DNA from: Coniella vitis
Lineage: Eukaryota; Ascomycota; Sordariomycetes; Diaporthales; Schizoparmaceae
Direction: 5' to 3'
DNA: 64,000 nucleotides
Assembly: GCA_011317545.1 (NCBI GenBank)
Contig: WUJK01000012.1
Span: forward strand, 447,001 to 511,000
In this document: positions 1 through 11,087 of the stretch, in pieces
Numbering within the stretch: the stretch's first letter is position 1
Layout: every line of letters begins with the position of its first letter
The notes under the pieces: model-generated
Told to the model about the DNA's origin: nothing
Databases searched by the model: none
The model's input: the letters and a program-made list of their open reading frames with translations, nothing else
Translations under genes and position numbers: made by a program

Positions 1-1611
1 CAGCAAAGACGACAAAAACAACAACAACAACAACCTCATCATTATCGGCGACACCCACACCCACAGCCTCATCCATCTCCTGCCCCACGAGCAACGGCAC
101 AATCTACACCGCTCTCAACGGCGCAACTTTCCTTCTTGAATGCTATCTTGACCGTGACGGTGGCGATCTCACCGTGGACTATGTCAGCTCGTACGCTGCA
201 GCTTGCGAAGCCTGCTCGACAACGGACAGCTGCGTGGCGCTTTCGTGGTTGCCTGGGGTTAACAATCCGAATTATATGAAGAGTAGTCTTGTGGCGGGCG
301 TGGTGAATGATGGGGTGTGGGGAGCCAGGTTGCTGAGTTCCGCGGGCAGCAGCAGCTCTTCTTCTTTTTCGTCTTCTGCTTCGTCGTCGTCTGCATCTTT
401 GTCAATAGCGGCGGCCACAGCAACCGTTGAATCTGGCCTGCATGCGGTGACCTCTGCGGTGGACGCCTCCTTAACTTTGTCTTCAGTGCACGTGGCCACG
501 TCTATTACTGGAAGGCCAGTCATACATTTGGGAACAACAAGCAGCTTGGACAGTTCATCTACACTGTCACAATTTCCATCGAAGTCAACTTCTTCCATTA
601 CCGGTCGACCGGTGGTTTCAACGTCATCACCACTGCCCATCACCTCCACAGTCGCAGCAGAAAGCTCTCTAGAGGCGTCAAGTCAAACAAATTCAGCAGC
701 TCTTGGAACAACATCCACTGCTTCAAGCACTATATCCTCACTGCCAACCTCGTCCGCACCGGCTGGCTGGTCCTACATTGGGTGCTTCAACGACAACACC
801 ACAGCCAGCACAGCAAGCCAAGTTCTTCAGGGTGCATCGCTTGTCAATAGCGGAATGACAGTGACCATGTGTACGACGTACTGCGCCAAGAATCAGTATC
901 CATATGCTGAGGTGTAAGTCTATTCGGTATAATCATGGCGGAATGAATGGAACGAATGCTGACTGGGAGTGAGTTTCGTCCAATCATTATAGAGAATCTA
1001 GCAAAAAGTGCTACTGCGGTCCAACGCTGTTCAACTCCGCAGCCACAGAGCTGACAACCTGTGGCGGAGAAAACTCGGGTGGACTCAGTATCTATCAGTC
1101 CACTACGCAGCCGCTGCCGGTGTTGGTCAATGCAACCTCTGTGGACGGGTGGAATACAACGCAGAGGCTGTTGGGGTGCTTCTCCTTGGAAGACAGCACG
1201 GACACTCCTACATCAGCGACTACAGAAACAGCAGCAGCAGCAGCAGCAGCAGCAACATCGACAGTAGGCAACACCATATCATCACGAATCACGACACTAG
1301 CTGCACTCACCGGGTACACCTTCACATCAGCCAAGAACATGACCGTTGAGAACTGCATCAGCGGCTGCAAAGACCGCGGGTTTGCCATGAGTGGTGTGAG
1401 CGGTGGGACGCAGTGTTATTGTGGCGATTCAATAGCGGCGACGACGACAGCAACCGCGTCTTTGGTTTCCGCTTCTGCAGCTCGTCAACGTCAACGGGAC
1501 TTGGCTTCGATCTGGGTGGCTGTTGAGGTGACGGATTGCGAGGCTGTCATGTGCTCTGGAAATAGGACTGAGTTTTGTGCTGGGCAGTCGAGGGTTGCTG
1601 TTTATGTTTGA
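1..1611 (+). CDS. Apple/PAN and double WSC-domain surface protein, 5' end outside window
   Basis: Two exons are visible: 1-913 and 993-1611, separated by a 79-nt intron (GTAAGT at 914, AG at 991-992). The frame is open from base 3, so the start lies upstream. The order is a Thr-rich tract, then an apple/PAN-like cysteine module (about 75-335, with a CPTSNGTIYTALNG-type opening and DRDGGDL). A Ser/Thr stalk follows, then a first WSC domain (YIGCFND at about 775, closing with KKCYCG just after the intron). A second WSC-like domain runs from LLGCFSLED to TQCYCGD and a last Cys near 1590. WSC domains bind carbohydrate and occur in fungal cell-wall sensors and secreted wall proteins. No membrane anchor follows the second WSC domain, so this is probably a secreted or wall-associated protein and not a Wsc-type stress sensor. 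That last point is inference, because the N-terminus is missing. Confidence 0.85.
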
Positions 1612-4600
1612 GTATGCATGTGTTGCAGAGGTGGTGGGCTTGTTTGTTGCCGAAAACTCGCTGATGGAATATGTACGGGTGAGCATGGGAGACTTTTGGA
1701 ATCGACAACATACACTGAGAGTCTATGAAGTGTTGTTTTAACGTACACACACAAGGCTTTCAAATATCGGACGAGGCACAAACGCCACACCAAGTGTTCT
1801 TCAATTCTCGGCTGGCTCTGTGGCACCTGGACATTCTCATTCAGGTATAAGCAATGATATCTGCCTGACGCATGTTGTGAATTATGATCATGAGCTACTT
1901 GCGGTAATTGCCATTTGTTCCCAGGGCAATCATAATTCTGGATTTCAACGGAAGCTAAACTAATACACACCCAGGCAGCCAGGGAAAGCTGTCAACATGG
2001 TGTGATATGTATGTAGTATACATCGTAGCCATTCGATTTATATTACCGGGAAATCTTTCTCCGGGGCGGCGGGACCCATGGCTGTTACACGCCACGAGCG
2101 CGAGAGTTCTATATATAGAGCATCTTCTTTCACGTCCTATTCTGCAAACAAACAAAAACATACACACATAATGCAGCTTTATATTAGTACAATCATCTCT
2201 CCCGGTTATTTTAATCTGCACATGAAACTTGCGGCTTTCTCGATGTGACCCGGTCCCGCAGTCTCTCTCTCTCTCGTATCGAGCACGCACCGAGCCGCCC
2301 TCAGGATCTCCCTCGGTTATCTGGGACGGGCGGGGGGGAATGCAACTGTTTGATCTCGGGACTCCCCCCAAAACACAAAACAAGCCGAGGAGAAACGAAC
2401 TGCCGGGTGGAGGAAGGTTTTGGGGGGAAGGGAGGGGTTTGAGAGAGAAGGGAGCCGATAGCAAAAGCAACGATGGCTCCCACAACCGACATCTACACTT
2501 TCTTTTGGTTTTTTTTTTCTTCTTTCTCTTCCCCGCCAAAAAAGGGTGGGCACTTGTGGCACAAAAAAAGGTGGCATGAATGAGAGCAATATGGAAAACC
2601 CCCCTCACGCCGAGTTTATTAAACCCCCCCCCCGGTTCTTTCTCTTCTGCATTTTCCCTAGAGTGCTCTCTCTTTTGGAGGGCTGGGGTGGTGGGGAATG
2701 GGGGTTGTGGCAGTAAGCCATGGCGTTTTTTTTTTTTTTTTTCTTTTTTTTTTCTTTCTTTGCGAGGCACACAGTGATCAGGCCGTAGGGTAGCGACAGT
2801 TTCGGTTTCGATGAGGGCAAACAATTCAAATATATGCAAGGCGTTGATTTTGATGTGCTCTCAGCCAGCCAGCCCAGCCAGCCCAGTAAGTCAAAAGGGG
2901 GGGTTTTGTTTCCGTCTGACTCGAGGTGGTTCGGAAAGATTGGAATTTTTTTTGGTCTTCCGCCTCGTGATGCTTGGGGAACTCTCTTGTTTTTTTTTCT
3001 TTTTCTTTTTTTTTCTTTCTTTGGGATGCGTTTGCACGTTGAGAATGCTGCTGTTTGCCCCGGCGTCGTGGCTCTGGAGGCGGTCTGGAGTTGAAGGGGC
3101 GTGCGCGGGCGTGGCTTTGTATTCCAGTAATTCTTTGTGTGTTTTGATAGACACTTTGCGTGGCGCTTTCTGATGTTGCACAATATAACTTGCGGGCGCT
3201 ATACTGGATGTTGTAACGTGATGGTCTTGATTGTATAGTACAACACCACATTGGGTGATATTTATAGCACAGTGTGTGTAGCATCCGGAATAGTTTCCTT
3301 CTCAACTCTTCATAAAAGCATTACGTAGAGTCTCCCCTCGCTCAAAGAACCAACGCACGCACACAGACCACAGTCAAGGAAACGCAAAAGGAAACTCTGG
3401 CCAATTTGATCTCTTTTTCAAAGAGAGAAAAGAAAAAGAAAGAAAGAAAAGGGGGGGAAACGAAAAGAAGCATCAGAGTGGCCTTGTTCTTGGCCACCTC
3501 CAATGACAGCTTGACAGGAAACCGCAACTAAATATTGAACCAGCCAGAACTTGCTTTTCCGCCTTGCGACATCTGGATCGCCTTGTCTTTTGGGGGGGGG
3601 GGGGGCCGCTCTACTATGTACATATGTGGCATTGTGCCACCAAGAAAGACCCTGTGGCCAGCGCGTGCGCCCCGCCTTCTCTTTCCTCTCTCTCTCTCTC
3701 TTTCTTCGTTGTGTGTGTGTGTGTGTTTCATGGCCGCCCACGAACGCCCGAGCCGTCTTCTTTTGCTGCACCACCGAGGGAAAACATAGCCAATGGGCGG
3801 GTCGACTGTGTGGACGAGCGAAAACAGAGCCTTGGCCGGGCCCCTGGTCTCTGGGCCGCGATGCGAACAGGCCAGCTCAGAAAGCAATGCTGCCCATGAG
3901 CATGTACTATGTATGTATGTAAACGTGGCAGACGGACGCTTTGTCCGCGAATCGCCTAGCCAAACAGGCACATACATATCGTAACAGCAGGTTGACTGGC
4001 TGGTTAACTGGCTGGCTGGCTGGCTGGCTGACAGACTGACTGACTGACTGACTGACTGACTGACTGGCAGGATATTCCCGCAGGTACTTACTAGTAGTGA
4101 GGCGTGCTGTGTTGTTGTTTGATAAGACCAAAGGGGGCTGCATGTGTGAAGTGGTAAGCTGCAGCGTGCATTTCCGGGGCGCCCCCTTTGTCCGCCGTTT
4201 TGACGAGTTGCACGCTGCCAGGCGTTTGTTGAGTGGGTGTACATTGGTAAACAGAATAATTGGCAGATCGGATGACAGACTCGTGTTGATTCTTTCTGTG
4301 CCACCGCAATCTAATTAATGCCTTCCTTCTCTGTGGAATGCCTTTGGGATGATGGGTGGTGGATGTTGGTTTTTCTCTTTTTTTTTCCTTTTTCTTTTTT
4401 CCATTCTGGCTCTCCTTCTTTTTTCTTCTCTTCTCTTCTTGCCGGGCTTGGCTGGTCTACACGGCCCTTCTTTTTCCCAAAGGCGACTCCAGCCACTTGA
4501 TCTGGGCTGCTAGAAAACGTCTTTTGCATCCCCTTGATCTCAGAACCTGTTTTCTGGTGTTTGCGTTTTGTTCTGCTGCCGCAAGATGTGCACTCCTGAA

Positions 4601-4774
4601 GGACCGCCTTCTCCTTGAACACCAAGCCACACAACCAGCTACACACTATCATGATTATTCGGCAATACACCAAGGAAAAGCGCAGCCGTCTCACCCTGCA
4701 CACACACACACACCCCCCAAAGCAAACTCACAATCATCTGGCCCCTCTCCATCCATCAGCAAAACAACAGAACC
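1612..4774. other. Gene-poor, microsatellite-rich gap
   Basis: I see no credible gene in this 3.2 kb. Long reading frames exist on both strands (for example 1955-2839 minus and 3528-4304 minus), but they translate simple repeats and homopolymers (Lys, Phe, Ser-Gln, Pro runs) with no domain. The region holds pyrimidine tracts (2509-2530, 2726-2762, 2990-3022), a GT run near 3711-3726, a G run near 3591-3604 and a CTGG/ACTG tandem repeat at 3994-4068. The last few hundred bases before 4775 are pyrimidine-rich and may be promoter and 5' leader of the following gene. Confidence 0.6.
3994..4068. repeat. Tetranucleotide microsatellite (CTGG)n then (ACTG)n
   Basis: A run of GGCT/CTGG units passes into about eight ACTG units. 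Antisense reading frames through it give Ser-Gln-x-Ser repeats, which explains the apparent 258-codon minus-strand frame nearby. Confidence 0.9.
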
Positions 4775-5641
4775 ATGTTCACCGCCGTGCTCGCCATCTT
4801 GCGCGTCTTCCACCGCCGCCGCAGAGTCAAGCAGGAATTCCAGGAGGCGCGCCAGCAGGACCCCAGCCTCACGTGGGAGGACTTTGAGCGCCGAGGCGGC
4901 CACCACCACCACCACCACCACCGCCAGGCCGCCCGCGCACGCCTCCTCTTTGAAGCAGGAGAAGACGAAGACGAACAAGAAAAGGAGCTCCAGCGCGCAA
5001 ACATGATCCGCAAGTCGCAGCAGAGCCGCGCGTCCGACTGCCAAGTCGTCGTCGTCGTCGGGGAGGTCTTTGCCACGGGCTCCCACGGCAGCATCTCCCG
5101 ACCACCACAATCACGACGCTGCAGTGCCGCACCACAGGCGGAGGAGAAGAAGAAGAAGATGAAGAAACAGATGAAGAAACGGGAGCTCCTCGCCGCCCAC
5201 GAGAGAGTAGCAGAGAAGGGGCGCTTCACAGAAACGTCAACGTCAACGTCAACGTCGTCGTCGTCAACGGACATTGGTGCGGAATGGGCGCTGGCAGAGG
5301 CGAATGTGGAGCGGACCTGGCAGCTCCTTCACGACCGGGCCCTTCGGTTCTCGCAGAGGGCGAATGTCGTCGTCGTCGACGGCGGCGGCGGCGGCGGAGA
5401 AGGAGGAGAAGGAGGAGCGGCTTCCGTCGTCGTGGCGGGCACGGCTCAGACTCGGTCTGCGAGCGATGCCATGCTTGTCAGGCCAAAGACACCCCCGCTG
5501 CTATCGCACCCTATTTTCAGAAACAACAGCCATGAGCCACTTCGCTCAAAGCACCCCATTGTGCAGACGGGCTGGAACCGTGCCCCAAGCGCGCAGGCAC
5601 AGCAACCAGGGGTGTCTGTCGACGGTGCTGCTACGCCTTGA
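4775..5641 (+). CDS. Hypothetical low-complexity basic/acidic protein, 288 aa
   Basis: The single open frame starts at ATG 4775 in an acceptable context (AGAACCATG). I do not recognise a family. The N-terminus (MFTAVLAILRVFHRRRRVKQ) is a short hydrophobic stretch followed by an Arg cluster. After it come a His7 tract, acidic and Lys-rich runs (KKKKKMKKQMKKREL), a TSTSTS tract, and Val4 and Gly6 runs. The mix of DPSLTWEDFE-type sequence near the start and a plausible coiled-coil middle suggests a real but fast-evolving gene. Many of the tracts come from trinucleotide repeats. Two other frames are also open across 5274-5744 and 4756-5274 because the DNA is GC-rich, so the exact structure is uncertain. 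Confidence 0.45.
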   Translation: MFTAVLAILRVFHRRRRVKQEFQEARQQDPSLTWEDFERRGGHHHHHHHRQAARARLLFEAGEDEDEQEKELQRANMIRKSQQSRASDCQVVVVVGEVFATGSHGSISRPPQSRRCSAAPQAEEKKKKMKKQMKKRELLAAHERVAEKGRFTETSTSTSTSSSSTDIGAEWALAEANVERTWQLLHDRALRFSQRANVVVVDGGGGGGEGGEGGAASVVVAGTAQTRSASDAMLVRPKTPPLLSHPIFRNNSHEPLRSKHPIVQTGWNRAPSAQAQQPGVSVDGAATP

Positions 5642-6894
5642 GGACAGCCGAGTGGCCCTCGCAGGGCCCCAAAAAGTACTTGATGGGATATTTCGCTGCG
5701 CGAATTCTTCCAACGTGATGGATGTGGCAACCGCGATGATATGAGCTTTTCATGAGTGAGACCGACAGGTCGACGAAGATTTAGAGACACGAGGATCCAT
5801 GATGAATGACAATACCCAATCAGACTACAAGGCACACAGTTTCTGGATCACAACAGCCTGTTGGCTTATGCAAAGGCTCATTGGCCATCATCATACGTGA
5901 TATTGTAGTTGAACCCTCCAGTATGTATCATAAGAGCCTTTACGCTTGACATAAAGTGAGTGTGATCCAGCACCCGAGAACGCCGTGGACACCAAACGGC
6001 TGTATGGTCAAGTCAAACGGCCGCTTGACACGTACCAGCTGGCCTTTCCGGTCGTCTGAGACTCTCACAAGAGGGTGCGTTGACTTGTATTTGGTGCTTG
6101 AAAGGCTGAATCACACCAGCAGGTTGTCAGTCCTTGTAGTTCTCCTCGATTCAAAACAGGCATTGTTCCGACAAGAAAACACACATCAAGCCATAGAAAC
6201 AGTGACCCGAGATGAGTGTTGTGAGCATGAAGTCACAGGGCAAAGATAACCACCATCTCTGACCGGTTCATGAGCTCCTCAACATGGATTGATATCGCGA
6301 TCATGAAGGGTCCGGCGTGGTGACTGTACCCCTTGCGGAGAACCCTTGTAAGTCAACAAACACACTTCTTTTCTTCTTGGCTTTTGCTCGGGCTTATATA
6401 GAATCTGTATATCTCGGACGAATGATATGAGGCTCAGCCGCCACCTCGGTGCAACGGTGCGTCTCGACAGTCGTGAGACACTCAGAGGCGTGGTCAAAAG
6501 AAGGAAAGAAAGAGAGAAGAAAAGAAAAGTGGCTTGATAACTTATACAAAACAGCAATGGAAGCAGCAGACCTTGCATTCTCTCTATACGCTTCAACAAC
6601 GAACATCAATGCCACTTCCCGAAACCTCCAAAATTCAAAGACGGGGGGCTTTTTCGGGGCGCATGAAAAAAGAAACTCGATCAGTATTTTGCTGTTCTGC
6701 TCGTGAACATGTATATTGAGACAAGTTCCAGCAGGCCTGTCGAGATGTTCCTTCCAAGCGCATATCAAATTGATATAACGTATATACCACTACAAGACTT
6801 GCTCACACCCGTCGTCCTTTTGATCTCGTTCAGCCTGTTCTCAAGTCTGCCAAAAGACTCCAAAGTACCATCGTCTCCAACCCTCGCAAAAGTC
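5642..6894. other. Intergenic, no gene seen
   Basis: This 1.25-kb stretch between two plus-strand genes has only short frames without recognisable domains. It probably holds the 3' region of the upstream gene and the promoter of the secreted-protein gene at 6895. Confidence 0.5.
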
Positions 6895-7896
6895 ATGAAA
6901 CCCATCTCTATCCTCTGCGCCCTGAGCGTGCTGCTGCTGCTGCTGCTCTCCTCCTCCTCCTCAGCACAACCATCTCACTCAGACCAAGCCATCCCCACCG
7001 CCGCCAGTCCGGGCGTCACTCCCCCAGCCTCTTCTTCCGCACCCACCACCACCACCAGCAGCAGCAGCAGCAGCAGCAGTGCCCATCCCTCCAACGAAAC
7101 AGCCATTCTCCCCCCATCGGTGGTGACAAGCACGAACACAAGCACACCCTCCACCACCACCACCAGCAGCGCCAGCACCGCAACTAAGCCTCCAGACTTT
7201 TACATGAGCATGTCCAGCCTCTCGTTAGGCAGAATTGAGTAACGTCACCCCCCTCCCCACTCCCCCCCTTCTTTTTTTTTTTTTCTTTTTTCATTTTTTG
7301 TTTTTCATATATCCTTCTTTTTTTTCTTTATAGCGACATACTAGCAGCCCTCCCCCCCCCCCAAAAAAAGACCAAGAATCGAGACATCATTTTATATATA
7401 CTAACCACCCCGAGGATACTCCCCCAACGCAGGCTGGACGTCGAAACCCTCCAAGCACAAGCCACCCTCGCCGCGGAGATCGCGTCCGTGGTGACCATCA
7501 ACGCCGGCATCCAAGCCGGCATATCCAAAGTCAATGTGACCGTCGCTGATGTCTTTGCTGAGTTTGAGATTGCGGTGCACTTGGATAGTCGTACGTAATC
7601 ACCGACTTAACCCCCGGTTTTTTGGGGGGGGTTTTTTTTTTTTTTTTTTTTCAGAACACATTGTTTCAAGTCTAGGTTTATTTTTTGGATCGTGGACGAC
7701 TGGGATGTTGGCTGACCACAGACACCGTGACCATGATGTAGTCGTCAAGATTGTAAACAGGACCTTGACGTCTCTGGATCAAAACGGACAGCTTTTGGGC
7801 TTCAACGCTACAGGTAAAGGCTTATGAATGGGGGAAAATTTATCAGGGTGATGGTTGTTCTTGGAAACAACCGAAACAGCTGCAAATGCTGAGTGA
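6895..7896 (+). CDS. Small secreted Ser/Thr-rich protein, four exons
   Basis: The proposed exons are 6895-7238, 7433-7594, 7722-7813 and 7880-7896. ATG 6895 opens a clear signal peptide (MKPISILCALSVLLLLLLSS). A Pro/Ser/Thr-rich stalk follows, then a shorter ordered part that begins LDVETLQAQATLAAEIASVV and ends GQLLGFNATAANAE. Intron 1 (7239-7432) has a TACTAAC branch site near 7396 and a pyrimidine tract. The phases of introns 1 and 3 agree. Intron 2 is ambiguous: donor 7591 with acceptor 7654, or donor 7595 with acceptor 7721, both keep the frame. The last exon is only 17 nt. I do not recognise a family. A cell-wall or extracellular location is inferred from the signal peptide and the likely O-glycosylated stalk. 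Confidence 0.55.
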
Positions 7897-8012
7897 GTCT
7901 CCTCTGGTATTGCGTGGATAGGCAGGGAGGGTATCGAATACATCACTGGTATGATATTCCCAAGTCTATGCACCCAAAAGATGAAGGAAAAAAAAAATTC
8001 CTTTTTGATCCT

Positions 8013-9632
8013 CTAGAAGAATCTCCATATCGAGTCCGGCCCTCGCGTCCTCTTGAAAGATCCATACCACCTGCAGAGAAGATACATAACGAGCAGCAAA
8101 ACAACCCAATTCACCCAGAACACCCACTCGTGAGGCATCGCACCCCGGCCCGGCCCCGTCCAGGGCCCTGAGCTCACGGGGAGGCCATATATCGCAGACC
8201 AAATGAGCCAAGAAAGGAACAGAACAACAAGGTGCACGACGTAGAAGAAGAAGACTGAAGTTCCAAATACTTGCAGCGGCTGCGACGCAGTCAAGGTGAC
8301 GAGATGCGGGAACATGGCGAGCAAGGCAAGGAGGACAAAATTGGCGCCCAGGGCAAACGCCCAAAAGGCCACATCGGGAGGGTAGCGGCTGAAGGATAAG
8401 AAGGCGCGCCACGACACGAGATATGGATTTCGCGGAGTGCCCTCTGCCGCACCCGCTGGCCCTTGGTAACAGCCAGCCGAATACAGATTGCCCAATTGCA
8501 GCACGCGGGTGAGGAAAAAGACTGTGAGGAAAAGCAGCCCGACGAGCGCATTGCCGAGTATCAGTGCCGTGCCGGTCCAGGTCCTTGCAATAACAACGCG
8601 CCCGTACAGCAAGCCGAAGACCGCGAAAGAGAGCCAGGCAAGAGGCGGATGCGCGGACGCGACATGCTTGGTAGCAAAGACATCCAGCCAGATCCGAAGC
8701 CAGTTACTAGCACGGCCCTCGTGTACACTGACTTCTGTCGGTCTGCACTCTGGCAAATGACCGTGTAGATGCTGTGATCGCCAGACATTCCACCCAATCG
8801 CGGCCACGCCCAGCACGACGAGGAAGCCGTTGTGGATGTGCCAAGAAATGTCTGCCGCCCGCATGATCTTCCTATCCGGTGCAACATGCTCCTCCACCTC
8901 TTGTTCGCTCCGCTCTGCCAGCAGTGGCTCGCGAGCATCGTCGCCCTGGGCGTCGGGCAAGACTTGCAGGACCCAATAAGCCAACGACTCCTCCGTCTTG
9001 GAGATGACGATCCAGAGGACGCCCACGAGCAGATAGTCGACGGCCAGTGCGAACAAGACCAAGCTCGTGAACCAGACATGGCCCAGGGTCATGAGGAGAC
9101 CCAGAACGACAGAGAGGATGGCTAGTATCAGCGCCCGTGCAAGCAGATGCCGCGCTATCTCTCTGGCACGCCACCCAACAGCCCTGCGTGACTGACCAAA
9201 ATAGACAATCCCCATTCCGATCAGGAAGAGCAGTCCTGGAGGCCAGAGGTGGGTGAGCAGGCGGACGACGAGGTAGGCTACAGGCTGCTTATCCCACGCG
9301 GTCGCACCGTGGTCCCATTTGCTGAGGATGAGATTGTGGTCGAGCGCCATGAGAAGGACGAGCAGGCCACGCAGACTATCGGGCGCCAGAGCGCGGTCGG
9401 GGGATTTGGCATCGCTAATGAGCTTGGAGGGCGCTGCTGGCTCTGGTGAGGTATCTTGCTGCTCTTCTGGGCTCCTCCTCCCTCTGCTGATGGAACCGTA
9501 CGAGGTCTGGTTGTCAGGACGGGCAGCTGCTGGGCCGTCCGAGGCGCGGGACATGCCCACATCCTGAGGCGCGTCCTCTTCGAAGCTCGTCTCCTGGACT
9601 GCGCTGTCGGGCACAGCTCGCGCGACATCCAT
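8013..9632 (-). CDS. DUF1624 / HGSNAT-like multi-pass membrane acyltransferase
   Basis: The frame is open on the minus strand from TTG 9764. The first ATG is at 9632 in a strong context (GCCATGG), giving 539 residues, and I chose that start. An acidic Ser-rich cytosolic N-terminus leads to the family signature DSLRGLLVLLMALDHN. About eight to ten hydrophobic segments follow, ending with a short basic C-tail (KRTRGPDSIWRFF). The Asp-His of MALDHN matches the conserved His region of heparan-alpha-glucosaminide N-acetyltransferase and bacterial DUF1624 proteins. Those proteins carry acyl groups across membranes. Fungi lack heparan sulfate, so the substrate here is unknown. A loop between segments (about 8860-8960) is acidic and probably cytosolic. 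It is transcribed divergently from the TspO gene. Confidence 0.85.
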   Translation of the reverse strand: MDVARAVPDSAVQETSFEEDAPQDVGMSRASDGPAAARPDNQTSYGSISRGRRSPEEQQDTSPEPAAPSKLISDAKSPDRALAPDSLRGLLVLLMALDHNLILSKWDHGATAWDKQPVAYLVVRLLTHLWPPGLLFLIGMGIVYFGQSRRAVGWRAREIARHLLARALILAILSVVLGLLMTLGHVWFTSLVLFALAVDYLLVGVLWIVISKTEESLAYWVLQVLPDAQGDDAREPLLAERSEQEVEEHVAPDRKIMRAADISWHIHNGFLVVLGVAAIGWNVWRSQHLHGHLPECRPTEVSVHEGRASNWLRIWLDVFATKHVASAHPPLAWLSFAVFGLLYGRVVIARTWTGTALILGNALVGLLFLTVFFLTRVLQLGNLYSAGCYQGPAGAAEGTPRNPYLVSWRAFLSFSRYPPDVAFWAFALGANFVLLALLAMFPHLVTLTASQPLQVFGTSVFFFYVVHLVVLFLSWLIWSAIYGLPVSSGPWTGPGRGAMPHEWVFWVNWVVLLLVMYLLCRWYGSFKRTRGPDSIWRFF

Positions 9633-10453
9633 GGCTATTGTATGCTCGGGACTGTCGCTGCTATTCTGGAAGGCAGACTTGGAGGCAGTAGCTGCCGATG
9701 CATTGCTGTCGTTGAGCTGTGGGCAGCCGTCCGCGTGCTTATGAGCGGCAACATTGTTTGACAACTCAAAACCAGTGACGCAATCACTGCCACGCAGGTG
9801 ATTACAGAACCGCGGTAGGGGCAGGCTGGGGCCCCTAGGCCGTCCGTTATAGCGGGTTAGCCGCTACAGATTTCGTACTTATGTAATCGTGCTTACACAA
9901 GCCGACCGCGGTCACATTTCGTTCACATCAATGACGGATGATGAAGCAGGAGAGAAGGGCCAAGAATACTCTACTATGTGTATGCTGTATAGGGGATTCA
10001 CTCTGGTATTATTCATTACACAACTTCGAGTCACTATCCAAATAACCAATTTTAGAGAAGACTAGGACATCGCTTGCCATTCGAGCACAGCCCTGTTTCC
10101 CGGCCCTCGGTACTCTCACCAGGCCGAGCCGCGGCTCCCTGCAGGCCTGTAAGAAGCCTTCTAGAACAAGCTGTCCCCTGGGAACGATCGGTGCGCTAGC
10201 ACTGTCACGCGGGACCGTCCGAAAGCTGGGTGCACCGTGCACAGGCCACGCCCTGAAAACGATGCTGGCCCCGCCGGCCGATGTCAACGTCATTATGTTC
10301 GACACGGAGATCAAAGGGATCCACTGCAGACAGGCCGACGTTGCTGCCAATAAATAGGAGCGGAGAGCCTCTTTGGCTGAGAGCTGTTGCCATATATGTC
10401 CTGACAGTAGCAGCTCACGCGTCCATTGAAACACCTTCACATCGCCAGCCATA
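9633..10453. promoter_or_regulatory. Shared divergent promoter region of the DUF1624 and TspO genes
   Basis: About 820 bp separate the two divergent start codons. A 147-codon minus frame (10009-10452) lies in it. It has no recognisable domain, and its ATG sits beside the TspO start, so I treat it as fortuitous. I identified no specific binding motif. Confidence 0.4.
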
Positions 10454-11087
10454 ATGACGACCTATATATCCGCGTTGACCCTGCCAGACAAGCTCTTTGC
10501 GAGCCCGGCGGCGTCCATCCTGACCCCCATTGTCCTGGGCAGTGCCGTTGGCATCGGCATCAGCAGTAGGGAGCCTCTCAGCCTGTCACGCTCCATTGGA
10601 GATTCAACGACAACAAGCTTACACAGATTATACAGGCAAGAAAACCAAGGAGACATACCTGTCCCTCCGCCAGCCACCCCTCTCCCCGCCAACCTGGGTC
10701 TTTGGCCCCGTCTGGACGCTCCTGTACGGCCTCATGGGCTACGCCGCCCACCGCGCCTGGGCCATCGGCACATCGCCGCTCAACTCGACCGAGACCATCC
10801 GCACCACCCGCCACGCTGCCACCGTCTACACCATCCAACTGGCCCTGAACCTCGTCTGGACGCCCCTTTTCTTCGGCCTCAAGAAGCCCGTTGCTGCTCT
10901 CGCCGACATTACGCTGCTGCTCGGCACGACCGTATACCTGACGAACCTGTGGAGCGAGGTCGACCAGGTCTCGGCCTCGTGCATGGTTCCGTACCTGGGC
11001 TGGCTGGGTTTCGCGACCTATCTGTGTGCTGGGGTCGGCTATGTGAACGGCTGGAACCTCCACGGCAGAACCAGCAAGTCGCTGTGA
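10454..11087 (+). CDS. TspO/MBR-family (translocator protein) membrane protein
   Basis: Exons 10454-10565 and 10636-11087 give 187 residues. The family signature is clear: an N-terminal hydrophobic segment (ASILTPIVLGSAVGIGIS), then YLSLRQPPLSPPTWVFGPVW and TLLYGLMGYAAHRAW. Three more membrane segments follow, including LALNLVWTPLFFGLKKP and the closing YLGWLGFATYLCAGVGYVNGWN. The W-x-P-x-F-F motif is typical of TspO. Family members sit in mitochondrial or other membranes and bind porphyrins or sterols; in fungi the role is mostly unexplored. The 70-nt intron (10566-10635) has a second in-frame acceptor 18 nt upstream (after 10617), which would add six residues. I prefer the downstream site because it gives the spacing usual in fungal homologues. 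Confidence 0.88.

Noticed and set aside
1955..2839. A 294-codon minus-strand frame
   Set aside because: Mostly Lys/Pro/Phe runs from homopolymers and pyrimidine tracts, with no recognisable protein features.
3528..4304. A 258-codon minus-strand frame with Ser-Gln repeats
   Set aside because: Its length comes from a tetranucleotide repeat and other simple sequence. There is no domain, and other frames overlap it equally.
10009..10452. A 147-codon minus frame starting beside the TspO ATG
   Set aside because: No domain or membrane pattern. Its position overlaps the TspO promoter, so it is probably a chance frame.
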